Part shown: piece by piece, positions 6,317-13,500 of the stretch
Layout of the letters: every line of letters starts with the position of its first letter
Position numbering within the stretch: position 1 is the stretch's first letter
NCBI GenBank assembly: GCA_910588105.1
Contig: CAJUQD010000066.1
Span: 1-13,500 of the forward strand
Origin: an uncultured Oscillospiraceae bacterium
Lineage (GTDB): Bacteria; Bacillota; Clostridia; Oscillospirales; Oscillospiraceae
Direction: 5' to 3'
Length of the DNA: 13,500 nt
The notes under the pieces: generated by a model
Seen by the model: only the letters and a program-made list of their open reading frames with translations
The model's database searches: none
What the model was told of the DNA's origin: nothing
Translations under genes and position numbers: made by a program

Positions 6317-6743
6317 GTTTGGGCTTCATAACGCTCCATCCCCCACCAGTTGGGAATCAGATTCCCCAGAGTGACGGTTTCGCGGCTGTCATAGTCCGCC
6401 ATGATCTCCATATTTTGGTTGCGCAGATCCAGCTGCATGAAAAACTCCCGGCAGGCCCGGCAGGGCATCCCGCTGCCCCCGCCGTAGGGCAGACAGTACC
6501 GAAAGACGATGAGCCGTTTTATCACGGTCTGGCCGCCGTTCGCATACATGTTTTGAGGGCGGCCACCCGCTCGGCGCACAAATCCAGCACACCGCAGCAG
6601 CTTTCCACGCAAAAGCCGGTGAAAATCTGGCCGTTTTCGCTTTCCAGGGCACATACCACATGGTGGGCGTATATAAAGGGGGAGACCTCCCGGGGGAGGT
6701 ATTGCCCTTTGGCTGTCTGGTAAAGCCTCTCCCAGATATCCAT
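6313..6743 (-). pseudogene. cytidine deaminase broken by a single frameshift
   Basis: Two minus-strand frames together make one cytidine/blasticidin-S deaminase-type protein. The first part (6743 to about 6555, MDIWERLYQTAKGQYL...) carries the zinc/catalytic CAER motif (Cys56, Glu58). The second (about 6553 to 6313, MYANGGQTVIKRL...) carries PCRACREF and the usual tail LIPNWWGMERY. Adding one A to the AAAA run (6551-6554) restores a single frame of 143 aa, a normal family length. The first frame otherwise stops soon after at TGA. The usual PCGxC glycine is Arg96, a further possible sign of decay. It starts 2 nt after dapB, so it is cotranscribed. A sequencing error in the A-run is the main alternative. 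Confidence 0.8.
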
Positions 6744-6745
6744 GG

Positions 6746-7516
6746 TCAGTTTCCTTTCTCTCCGGCGATAAGGTGAGACATGGCGTACAGCCCCGGCGCG
6801 TTTACCCCGGCCAGGAACTTGGCCGCCTTCACCGCCCCGGCGGCGAATACCTCCCGGCTGGCGGCCCGGTGGCTGATTTCAATCACCTCGTCCCGCCCGG
6901 CAAATACCACGGTGTGGTCGCCCACAATGGTGCCCCCGCGAAGGGAGGAAATGCCGATCTCCTGTTTGTCCCTGGGCTTGCGGACGCTGTGGCGGTCATA
7001 GATATAGTCGGGCTGATAGGGCAGGGCGGCGGCGGCGGCGTCCGCCAGCATCAGCGCGGTGCCGCTGGGGGCGTCCAGTTTGCGGCGGTGGTGGCGCTCC
7101 TCAATCTCCACGTCGAAGTCCCCGCCCAGCAGAGAAGCGGCGCGCCGCACTAAATCCATCAGCACATTGACGCCCAGGGACATGTTGGCGGAGCGGAAGA
7201 TGGGGATGAAATGGGCGGCCTGGCCGATCTGGTCAAGCTGCTCGTCCGAATAGCCGGTGGTGGCCAAAACGGCAGGCAGCTTTTGCCCTATGCAGAATTC
7301 AAGCAAAGGGCCCAGGGCGGCGGGGTGGGAAAAGTCAACCACAGCGTCCGCGTCCACATGGCAGGCGGCAGGGGTGGAGAACACGGGAAAGCCCTCCATA
7401 GGCTGGGCCAGCAGATCAATACCTGCCGCAATTTCTGTGTCAGGGTCATTGGCACAGATGTCCGCCACCACCCGGCCCATGTGGCCGCAGCAGCCGGAGA
7501 TGATAATCTTTTGCAT
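6746..7516 (-). CDS. dapB: 4-hydroxy-tetrahydrodipicolinate reductase, 256 aa
   Basis: Cytoplasmic enzyme that reduces the product of DapA with NAD(P)H to tetrahydrodipicolinate, in the diaminopimelate/lysine route that feeds the cell wall. The nucleotide-binding motif is GCCGHMGR (8-15), LATTGYS (84-90) lies before FRSANMSLGVN (107-117), and the catalytic signature ERHHRRKLDAPSGTA holds His142 and Lys146. Length fits the family. The ATG at 7516 has AAGGAG 8 nt upstream; an earlier in-frame ATG (7585) would add 23 unrelated residues overlapping dapA and is rejected. It lies 19 nt after dapA and 2 nt before the broken deaminase gene, as third gene of the operon. Confidence 0.96.
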   Translation of the reverse strand: MQKIIISGCCGHMGRVVADICANDPDTEIAAGIDLLAQPMEGFPVFSTPAACHVDADAVVDFSHPAALGPLLEFCIGQKLPAVLATTGYSDEQLDQIGQAAHFIPIFRSANMSLGVNVLMDLVRRAASLLGGDFDVEIEERHHRRKLDAPSGTALMLADAAAAALPYQPDYIYDRHSVRKPRDKQEIGISSLRGGTIVGDHTVVFAGRDEVIEISHRAASREVFAAGAVKAAKFLAGVNAPGLYAMSHLIAGEKGN

Positions 7517-7535
7517 ATGAACGGCTCCTTTTGCC

Positions 7536-8444
7536 TTATATCTGGAGTGCCGGCTCACGCAGCAGATCCGCCCGCCCCATGGCACGGTGCAAAACCTCCA
7601 GGTTTTTCTCCGAGATGTCGCATAGCGGCAGGCGCAGGGGGCCCGCCTCCATGCCCAGCAGGTTCATGGCAGCTTTGATAGGAATGGGGTTCACCTCAGT
7701 GAACAGCGCGTCGATGAGATCCATGTACTGGATTTGCAGCCGGGAGGCGGCGGCAAAGTCGTTGTCCAGGCACAGGTGGCTCATTTTCACCATCACTTTG
7801 GGGACGATATTGGAGGCTACCGAGATGACCCCCTTGGCCCCCAGGGCCATCATCGGCACCACCTGGTCGTCGTTGCCCGACCAGATGAAGAAGTCGTCCC
7901 CGCAGAGGAACCGGGTGTGGGCCAACAGGGAGAAATTGCCGCTGGCCTCCTTGACCCCGTTGATCTTGGGGTTTTCAGACAACACCTTGTAGGTCTCGGC
8001 GGTGAAGGACACGCCGGTGCGGCCGGGCACGTTATAGAGGATGATAGGCAGTTCCACCCGGTCGGCGATGTACTCATAGTGCTTGATGAGCCCTGCCTGG
8101 CTGGCCTTATTATAGTAGGGGGTGACATGGAGCAGGGCGTCCGCCCCGGAGTCCTGGGCATGCTGGGACAGGTAGACGGCGGCGGAGGTGTCGTTGGAAC
8201 CTGCCCCGGCGATCACCTTCACACGGTGGTTCACCCGCTTGACGCAGAACTCCACGGCGGCGATGTGCTCCCGGATGGACATGGTAGCCGATTCGCCGGT
8301 GGTGCCGCACACGCACACTGCGTCCACCCCGGCCTCAATCTGCGCGTCGATGAGCCTGCCGAAGGCGTCGTAGTTGATGATGTTGTTCTGGTCAAAAGGG
8401 GTGACCAGGGCGGGGCAGGAGCCGGTAAAGACGGGTGTTCTCAT
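7536..8444 (-). CDS. dapA: 4-hydroxy-tetrahydrodipicolinate synthase, 302 aa
   Basis: Condenses pyruvate with aspartate semialdehyde, the first committed step to diaminopimelate and lysine. The TIM-barrel markers are present: the start FTGSCPALVTPF, GTTGES (47-52), the YY of VTPYYNK (110-111), YNVPGRTG with Tyr137, and the Schiff-base Lys165 in NGVKEASGN. This is an N-acetylneuraminate lyase superfamily protein, but the neighbouring asd and dapB genes settle the role. AAGGAGG stands 7 nt before the ATG. Spacing to asd upstream is 12 nt. Nothing appears damaged. Confidence 0.96.
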   Translation of the reverse strand: MRTPVFTGSCPALVTPFDQNNIINYDAFGRLIDAQIEAGVDAVCVCGTTGESATMSIREHIAAVEFCVKRVNHRVKVIAGAGSNDTSAAVYLSQHAQDSGADALLHVTPYYNKASQAGLIKHYEYIADRVELPIILYNVPGRTGVSFTAETYKVLSENPKINGVKEASGNFSLLAHTRFLCGDDFFIWSGNDDQVVPMMALGAKGVISVASNIVPKVMVKMSHLCLDNDFAAASRLQIQYMDLIDALFTEVNPIPIKAAMNLLGMEAGPLRLPLCDISEKNLEVLHRAMGRADLLREPALQI

Positions 8445-8456
8445 AGGACAGCCTCC

Positions 8457-9542
8457 TTATTTATGCTCAATATACCCCTCGGCGCACAGCAGCTCGGCCA
8501 GCTCGACGCCGCCGCCCGCCGCGCCCCGCAGGGTGTTGTGGGACAGGGAAACGAATTTGTAGTCGTACTGGGTATCCGGGCGCAGGCGGCCGATGGACAC
8601 AGCCATACCGCCTTCCAGATCCCGGTCCAGCCGGGCCTGGGGCCGGTCCGGCTCCTCAAAGTAGTGGAGGAACTGCTTGGGGGCGGTGGGCAGCGCCAGC
8701 TCCTGGGCACGGCCCTTGAAATCCTTCCACGCCTGCTTTATCTGTTCCATGGTGGGCTTGTGTTTGAAGGTGACAAAGGCGGCGGCGGTGTGGCCGTTGG
8801 ACACCGGCACCCGCAGGCACTGGGCAGTGATGGAGGTGCCCTGGGCGTTGACAATGACGCCGTTCTCAACCCGGCCCCATACCTTCAGCGGTTCCTGCTC
8901 GCTCTTCTCCTCCTCGCCGCCGATGTAGGGGATCAGGTTATCTACCATCTCGGGCCAGGTGGCGAAGGTCTTGCCCGCGCCGGAGATGGCCTGGTAGGTG
9001 CACACCAGCACCTTCTCCACACCGAAAGAGCGCAGGGGGGACAGGGCGGGGACATAGCTTTGAATGGAGCAGTTGGATTTGACGGCGATGAAACCCCGAC
9101 GCGTGCCCAGACGCTGCCGCTGGGCTTTGATGACCGCAATGTGCTCCGGGTTCACCTCGGGGATGACCATGGGCACATCGCCGGTCCAGCGGTGGGCGGA
9201 GTTGTTGGAAACCACTGGGCACTCATGTCGGGCGTACTCCTCCTCCAGCGTCTTGATCTCCTCCTTCTTCATGTCCACGGCGGAGAACACGAAATCAACC
9301 ATGGAGGCGATTTTATCCACGTCGTCCTGGGCGGAGAGGAGTACCAGGCCGCGGGCCTCCTGGGGGATGGGAGTGTCCATGGCCCAGCGGGAGCCCACCG
9401 CGTCCTCGTACCGCTTACCTGCGGAACGGGGGCTGGCGGCCACTGCGGTGAGCTGGAACCAGGGATGGTTCTCCAGCAGGGTGATGAAGCGCTGGCCCAC
9501 CATTCCGGTGGCGCCGATGACGCCGACTTTATATTTTTCCAT
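8457..9542 (-). CDS. asd: aspartate-semialdehyde dehydrogenase, archaeal/fungal-type subgroup, 361 aa
   Basis: NADP-dependent enzyme that reduces aspartyl phosphate to aspartate semialdehyde, the substrate of DapA. The Rossmann motif GATGMVGQRF (10-19), the catalytic Cys158 in AVKSNCSIQSY, and the active-site His251 in VSNGHTAAAF are visible. The length near 360 and the style of these motifs (SNCSIQS, GHTAA) fit the subgroup first described in archaea and fungi rather than the E. coli type. The ATG at 9542 has AGGAGG with 9-nt spacing. It is the first gene of the operon behind a strong promoter. No aspartate kinase gene is in the window, so the entry step must be encoded elsewhere. Confidence 0.95.
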   Translation of the reverse strand: MEKYKVGVIGATGMVGQRFITLLENHPWFQLTAVAASPRSAGKRYEDAVGSRWAMDTPIPQEARGLVLLSAQDDVDKIASMVDFVFSAVDMKKEEIKTLEEEYARHECPVVSNNSAHRWTGDVPMVIPEVNPEHIAVIKAQRQRLGTRRGFIAVKSNCSIQSYVPALSPLRSFGVEKVLVCTYQAISGAGKTFATWPEMVDNLIPYIGGEEEKSEQEPLKVWGRVENGVIVNAQGTSITAQCLRVPVSNGHTAAAFVTFKHKPTMEQIKQAWKDFKGRAQELALPTAPKQFLHYFEEPDRPQARLDRDLEGGMAVSIGRLRPDTQYDYKFVSLSHNTLRGAAGGGVELAELLCAEGYIEHK

Positions 9543-9586
9543 GCCAATCTGCCTCCTGTGCGCTGCGCCGGGGCGGAATTTAGGAC

Positions 9587-9615
9587 TTGCGGCCCAGACG
9601 CGGATACGCTATAAT
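9587..9615 (+). promoter_or_regulatory. candidate promoter of the SpoIID-domain gene and queA
   Basis: TTGCGG (9587-9592), a 17-nt spacer and a perfect TATAAT (9610-9615) form a fair vegetative promoter on the plus strand, about 110 nt before the gene. I do not see a convincing sporulation sigma-E site nearer the start. Confidence 0.45.
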
Positions 9616-9664
9616 ATAAAATAATGTCGAAATACATGTGCTGCGAAAGGGTACAGCTGATACC

Positions 9665-9693
9665 ACTATAACATCAACACGTTAAAGTGTCAA
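9665..9693 (-). promoter_or_regulatory. strong promoter of the asd-dapA-dapB operon
   Basis: On the minus strand a perfect TTGACA (9693-9688) is followed after 17 nt by TATAGT (9670-9665), with a TGT extension before the -10. The leader to asd is about 115 nt. I see no lysine riboswitch or T-box signature in it, and the leader is short for either. Confidence 0.75.
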
Positions 9694-9732
9694 TTTCGCG
9701 CCGCCGCCTAAAGTGGAGAAATGGAGCGTCTA

Positions 9733-11472
9733 ATGAGGAGAAATTTCGTGCAAATTGCAGCGCTGTTCCTGTCCGTCCTTTTGCTGGTCCTGGGAAGCGG
9801 AACAGCCTCCGCCGCCCCCGCCGGTACTGGTGAGCGCATCATCCGGGTGGGCCTCCACTACGGCACCGGGGCTATAGAGGGGGTGAACTTGCTCAACGAG
9901 GAGGGGAGCGGTTTCCGCTTTGGATATTACGACAGCTCCAACCGCTTTGTGGAGCTGGGGGTCGCCAGTCAGACGGCCATCTCCGTGGTGGAAACGGTGA
10001 ACGTTTACTACGGTACCTATGACGGTTACCAGAGCTACCACACGGCCGCCGCTTCCTCCATTGCGGTGGGGGAGTACCATCTGGAGCTGCCGGGGACATA
10101 CCTCTCCTTCGCAGAGGCCCAGGCGGAGGCCTCCGCTTATCCCGGCGGGTTTGCGGCGTATATCGGCGGGGTATATTATGCCCGGGTGGGCAATTACACC
10201 ACCCGGGACGGGGCGGTGGCCGCCCAGGCGTCTCTGGCCGCCCAGGGGGTTTATTCCGAACTGCGGGGCACATCGGGATTTGGGGTGAACGTGGTGGCTA
10301 CCGGCACCAACGCCATCCTGTTCCAGTATGACGACCTGGGAAGCGGTACTGGCCTGGGGGTAGAGCCCATCCAGACCGGGGCGGAGAAATGCACCACCTG
10401 GAGCAAGGGCTGCTTGTATAACGGCGGCTTCCGCTTCGAGCGCATCAACGGAGGCAAGCTGACGGTGGTGAACATCGTGGGGCTGGAGGACTACGTGAAG
10501 GGCGTGGTCGCCAACGAGATGGACAACAGCTGGCCCACCGAGGCGCTGAAGGCCCAGGCGGTGGCGGCGCGCAGCTATGCCCTTTCCCTGGGCAGTAAGC
10601 ACGCCGCCCACCACTTTGACATCTGCTTCGACACCGACTGCCAGGCATATTATGGCCGGGAAAAGGCGGGGGCCAACTCCGACGCGGCGGTGGATCAGAC
10701 TGCCGGGCAGGTGTGCCTGTACAACGGCAAGGTGGCCCAAACCTTCTACTACTCCAGCAACGGCGGGGCCAGCGAGAGCGTTTCCATTGCCTGGGAGAGC
10801 AACCAGTCCCTGTACCCCTATCTGGTGGGGGTGGTTGACCCCTATGAGGCGAGCCTGAACCTGGACAACAGTTGGACACGCACCTTTTCCAGCAGCGAGC
10901 TGATCTCCAAGCTGTTTTCGGGGTACTCGGTCAGCCCCCCCCTGGTGTCGGCCTCCATCAGCTCCTACAGCCCCACCGGCAACCCCAAGACGGTGACCTT
11001 CACCGACAGCGCCGGGAAAAACTACTCGGTGAGCACCTATAGAATGATAAAGAACCTGGGCCTGCGTTCCTACCGCTACGGCTTCGCGGGGGACGGCGGT
11101 TTCCGAACTATGCCGACCAACCCGTCTGGGAGTGTTTCAATCAATGGAAGCGTCCCGGTGGACAGCCTATCCGGCCTGTACGCCATGGATGGCAGCGGGA
11201 ACCTGACACCTATAAATGGCGGCGTGTATGTCATCACCGACAGCGGCACCTCCCTGCTGGATCAGGGCGGCGGGCAGAACCAGGGCCAAGGCGCCAACCA
11301 GTGGGCCTCCTCCGCCACCGCGGTGAACGGTTCCATCACGTTTGCGGGCCGGGGCTGGGGCCACAACATCGGTATGAGCCAATTCGGCGCGAAGGCCATG
11401 GCCGAGCAGGGGCATACGTATCAGCAGATTCTGCAATTCTACTATACTGGCATTATGGTGGGATATATGTGA
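9733..11472 (+). CDS. secreted SpoIID/LytB-domain protein with a SPOR-like segment, 579 aa
   Basis: Probable cell-wall lytic enzyme of the SpoIID family (denuded-peptidoglycan lytic transglycosylase). A signal peptide is clear: MRRNFVQ, a long apolar core, then an ASA-A type cleavage region near residue 27. A SPOR-like segment (about 148-176, YYARVGNYTTRDGAVAAQ...) precedes the SpoIID domain. The latter holds LEDYVKGVVANEM with the likely catalytic Glu262, SWPTEALKAQAVAARSYAL, and the C-terminal GRGWGHNIGMSQFGA. It is much longer than sporulation SpoIID (about 340 aa), so a general or sporulation-linked wall role is open. The ATG at 9733 is preferred because GGAG lies 6 nt upstream; the ATG at 9721 has a ribosome site only 2 nt away. 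It overlaps queA by 4 nt. Confidence 0.87.
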   Translation: MRRNFVQIAALFLSVLLLVLGSGTASAAPAGTGERIIRVGLHYGTGAIEGVNLLNEEGSGFRFGYYDSSNRFVELGVASQTAISVVETVNVYYGTYDGYQSYHTAAASSIAVGEYHLELPGTYLSFAEAQAEASAYPGGFAAYIGGVYYARVGNYTTRDGAVAAQASLAAQGVYSELRGTSGFGVNVVATGTNAILFQYDDLGSGTGLGVEPIQTGAEKCTTWSKGCLYNGGFRFERINGGKLTVVNIVGLEDYVKGVVANEMDNSWPTEALKAQAVAARSYALSLGSKHAAHHFDICFDTDCQAYYGREKAGANSDAAVDQTAGQVCLYNGKVAQTFYYSSNGGASESVSIAWESNQSLYPYLVGVVDPYEASLNLDNSWTRTFSSSELISKLFSGYSVSPPLVSASISSYSPTGNPKTVTFTDSAGKNYSVSTYRMIKNLGLRSYRYGFAGDGGFRTMPTNPSGSVSINGSVPVDSLSGLYAMDGSGNLTPINGGVYVITDSGTSLLDQGGGQNQGQGANQWASSATAVNGSITFAGRGWGHNIGMSQFGAKAMAEQGHTYQQILQFYYTGIMVGYM

Positions 11473-12500
11473 AAACATCCGATTTTTATTTTGACCTGCC
11501 CCCGGAGCTTATCGCCCAGACGCCCCTGGAGCGGCGGGACGCTTCCCGGCTGCTGGCGCTGGACAAAGCGACGGGGGCCACCCGTCATCTGCACTTTTAT
11601 GACCTGCCCTCCCTGCTGCACCCCGGCGACTGCCTGGTACTTAACGACAGCCGGGTGCTGCCTGCCCGGCTCATTGGGAAGCGGACAGGGGGAGGGGCCT
11701 GCGAGGTGCTGCTGCTCATCGACCGGGGGGACAAGGTTTGGGAGTGCCTGGTGCGCCCCGGGAAGAAGCTGCGCCCCGGTGCAAAGGTCACTTTTGGGGA
11801 CGGGGAGCTGTCCGCCCAAGTGGTGGGAGAGGAGGCGGGAGGCAACCGGCTGGTCCGCTTCGACTATGACGGCATTTTCCTGGAGACGCTGGAGCGGCTG
11901 GGCAAAATGCCCCTGCCGCCCTATATCAAGGCGGAGTTGGAGGATTCGGAGCGCTATCAGACGGTTTACTCCAAAGTGGTGGGCTCTGCCGCCGCGCCCA
12001 CGGCGGGGCTGCACTTCACCCCTGAGCTGTTGGGGCAAGTCCAGACCATGGGGGTGAGGGTGTGCTATGTGACCCTCCACGTGGGGCTGGGAACCTTCCG
12101 CCCGGTGAAAGCGGAAAATCTGGACGAGCACGAGATGCATTCTGAATACTGCGTCATCCCCCAGGAGACCGCCGATATGGTAAACGAGACGAAGCGGCGG
12201 GGGGGCCGGGTCATCTGTGTAGGCACCACCTCCTGCCGCACCATCGAGAGCTGGTCGGATGAGGACGGCACGCTGAAGGCATCTGCGGGGTGGACCAATA
12301 TTTTCATCTACCCAGGCTACCGTTTTAAGGTGCTGGACGGCCTCATCACCAACTTCCACCTGCCGGAATCCACCCTCGTCATGCTGGTATCCGCCCTGGC
12401 GGGGCGGGAATATGTGCTGGCGGCCTATGGGGAGGCAGTGCGGGAGCGCTATCGTTTTTTCTCCTTTGGAGATGCGATGTTTATTGGAGACCTGAAGTGA
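11469..12500 (+). CDS. queA: S-adenosylmethionine:tRNA ribosyltransferase-isomerase, 343 aa
   Basis: Transfers and isomerises the ribose of S-adenosylmethionine onto preQ1 at the wobble position of certain tRNAs, giving epoxyqueuosine. Family segments are present throughout: the start TSDFYFDLPPELIAQTPLERRDASRLL, LVLNDSRVLPARLIG (57-70), PPYIK, the signature AAPTAGLHFT, HVGLGTFRPV, EYC and the end RFFSFGDAMFI. Length is normal. The start is GTG at 11469, overlapping the upstream stop as GTGA, with GGTGGGA before it; the frame is open further upstream but that part is antisense-like noise inside the SpoIID gene. This tight overlap suggests translational coupling to an unrelated wall protein. 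No other queuosine gene is in the window. Confidence 0.96.
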   Translation: MKTSDFYFDLPPELIAQTPLERRDASRLLALDKATGATRHLHFYDLPSLLHPGDCLVLNDSRVLPARLIGKRTGGGACEVLLLIDRGDKVWECLVRPGKKLRPGAKVTFGDGELSAQVVGEEAGGNRLVRFDYDGIFLETLERLGKMPLPPYIKAELEDSERYQTVYSKVVGSAAAPTAGLHFTPELLGQVQTMGVRVCYVTLHVGLGTFRPVKAENLDEHEMHSEYCVIPQETADMVNETKRRGGRVICVGTTSCRTIESWSDEDGTLKASAGWTNIFIYPGYRFKVLDGLITNFHLPESTLVMLVSALAGREYVLAAYGEAVRERYRFFSFGDAMFIGDLK

Positions 12501-12520
12501 ATATCATCAGCGGGACGCTG

Positions 12521-12556
12521 AAAAGCCCAGAAGCCAAGCGGTTTCTGGGCTTTTTC
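12521..12556 (+). terminator. strong intrinsic terminator after queA
   Basis: AAAAGCCCAGAA (12521-12532) pairs with 12543-12554, and an inner GCC/GGT extends the stem to 15 bp around the loop AAGC. A run of five T follows. It begins 20 nt after the queA stop. The stop codon of the converging recombinase fragment lies 1 nt beyond it, so the hairpin may also stop that transcript. Confidence 0.9.
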
Positions 12557-13405
12557 TTATTCCTGAGCCTTGTAAGAAAATTGGACTTCGAGTCCGTTTT
12601 TGAAGAGAATCGAGGTGGTAAGCCCGTTTTTTATACAAAAGTTTGTGACGACGGAGTTGAGGAAATCCTTGACGATTTGTGGGTCGATTTTGCGGATGAA
12701 TTTCTCGTAGTCCACGAACCGTTTGTCCTGAAGTTGTTGGCTCAGGATGAAGTAGCTGGCTTTCGCCATGAACTCCTCATCGGACATGGTAATGGAGGAT
12801 GCTACTTCGGCTTCCAGCTCTTCGAGCCGGGCGTCCTTTTCCTCCAGAGCGTCCATGAGTTGCTTGCGCTCCACCAGATAGTCTTTCTCAGCCATCGCTT
12901 CCTCGCCGTAGAGGAAGAGCGACTTCAGCCGGTTTAGCGCCCTCTCCAGCCTGCGCTTCTCAGAGAGCAGCAGGTCACGCTCCTGAAGGGCGGCGCCGGA
13001 CTCGGCGGCGTCAACTGTGCGGGTCTCAAAGGCCAGCGGGTCAAAACCACTCCTGAGATGGGTGTAAAGCTCTTTGAGACCGGGACGTTCGATGTGGTCC
13101 ACCTGAGAGAACATATCCCCCCGCAGGAGCTTTTTCTCCAGCGTCTCGATGGAGGTGCTTTTGCCGAAGGAGTTGGAGGCCCGGATGAGGTTGGCGATGA
13201 AGTTCAGGGCAAAGGGTCCGAGAGTGACATCAGAGACGTATTTGTTGTCACAGTCCCCGAAGCGACGCTGCCGGGAGCATTTGTATACTGACGGGCGCCA
13301 GCCGTCGGAACGTTCTCGGTCAGGGGAAGCAATCATAGTGTAGCCGCAGCATCCGCATGTAAGCAGACCAGCAAAGATGTGGATGTTCTTACGCTGGTAG
13401 GTCAT
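12557..13405 (-). pseudogene. C-terminal part of a large serine recombinase (zinc ribbon and coiled coil), 282 aa
   Basis: The frame begins TYQRKNIHIFAGLLTCGCCG, which matches the entry to the recombinase zinc beta-ribbon. Zinc ligands are Cys17, Cys20, Cys43 and Cys52. A long charged coiled coil follows (about 125-200) and a typical C-terminal segment ends the protein. The catalytic serine resolvase domain and the recombinase domain are absent, so this cannot catalyse strand exchange alone. The ATG at 13405 has a GGAG 5 nt upstream, so the fragment might still be translated. Five codons before it lies an in-frame TAG (13418-13420), beyond which the same frame is open to the window edge. Base composition is less GC-rich than queA and its neighbours, consistent with an integrated element. 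It could instead be a true two-part recombinase; a nonsense-mutated gene is more likely. Confidence 0.7.
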
Positions 13406-13420
13406 CCCAGCTCCGGCCTA

Positions 13421-13500
13421 TCCTCGTTGCTTGCTCTGGAGCATGGCTGTCAACGCCAATTTGAAATTGTAAGAAAACGCCGAAGAAATTTTGTAGTTTT
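13421..13500 (-). pseudogene. possible in-frame upstream part of the serine recombinase, cut by the window edge
   Basis: Reading in the same frame as the recombinase fragment, 26 codons are open from the window edge to the TAG at 13418-13420. The last residues, FKLALTAMLQSKQRG, resemble the segment that precedes the zinc ribbon in such proteins (F.LAQ..L..R). If the TAG were a sense codon, the reading would run straight into AGAGMTYQRKN. The stretch is short and open frames of this size occur by chance. It could also be the end of an unrelated upstream gene. Confidence 0.35.

Noticed and set aside
7734..9614. Very long plus-strand open frame opposite dapA and asd
   Set aside because: It is antisense to two genes with full catalytic motifs, is rich in Gly, His and Val as expected from reverse reading of GC-rich codons, and resembles no protein family I know.
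9543..9660. Lysine riboswitch or T-box in the asd leader
   Set aside because: The leader is only about 115 nt and shows neither a lysine-riboswitch core nor a T-box sequence.
9730..12359. Minus-strand open frames opposite the SpoIID-domain gene and queA
   Set aside because: Both are shadows of genes with clear motifs; composition is atypical and no family features are visible.
12497..12937. Plus-strand open frame starting at the end of queA
   Set aside because: It runs through the terminator hairpin and lies opposite the recombinase fragment, whose zinc-ribbon residues are unmistakable.
13457..13469. Palindrome CAATTTGAAATTG near the right edge
   Set aside because: It is short and AT-rich, and lies within the putative upstream recombinase frame; there is no support for a role.
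12570..13477. Direct repeat TTGTAAGAAAA at 12570-12580 and 13467-13477, around the recombinase fragment
   Set aside because: An 11-nt AT-rich match is expected by chance in a window of this size, and no further matching flanks were seen, so it is not called an attachment site.

Overview
The window looks like chromosomal DNA of a GC-rich, gut-type member of the Clostridia. Protein style (archaeal-type Asd, 2[4Fe-4S] ferredoxins, a SpoIID-domain protein) and codon use suggest an Oscillospiraceae relative of the Flavonifractor/Pseudoflavonifractor/Lawsonibacter kind. That placement is inference from family knowledge; no search was run. No rRNA, tRNA or CRISPR array is visible, and no gene-free stretch exceeds about 300 bases.

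Left part, minus strand (about 2743 down to 28): a redox/sulfur operon in the order thioredoxin, stand-alone rhodanese, CoA-disulfide reductase-like flavoenzyme with a C-terminal rhodanese domain, 2[4Fe-4S] ferredoxin, and a 30-residue membrane peptide that looks like the cut-off start of a larger protein. A good sigma-A-type promoter lies at the end of this peptide and points out of the left edge.

Divergent from it, plus strand (2999-6258): a cystine-type ABC importer (permease, ATPase, lipoprotein binding protein) with a membrane-anchored alpha/beta hydrolase gene between the ATPase and binding-protein genes. The 255-bp divergent control region holds an extended -10 promoter, a TGTGA-N5-TCACA inverted repeat, and a leader that can fold into a hairpin plus a three-way junction touching the Shine-Dalgarno site. 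Together the two gene sets read as a cystine uptake plus disulfide/polysulfide/persulfide handling module (inference). A strong 12-bp terminator hairpin at 6281-6310 closes the importer operon and probably also the operon arriving from the other side.

Middle, minus strand (9542 down to 6313): asd-dapA-dapB, three steps of the diaminopimelate/lysine route, followed 2 nt later by a cytidine deaminase gene broken by one frameshift in an A-run. It is driven by a near-consensus promoter at 9665-9693.

Right part, plus strand (9733-12500): a secreted SpoIID/LytB-domain protein with a SPOR-like segment, overlapping by 4 nt with queA (queuosine tRNA modification), then a strong terminator at 12521-12556. 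Converging on it from the right edge is the zinc-ribbon/coiled-coil C-terminal half of a large serine recombinase, less GC-rich than its neighbours. Its frame appears to continue upstream beyond an in-frame TAG to the window edge, so it is most likely a mobile-element remnant or a recombinase broken by a nonsense mutation.
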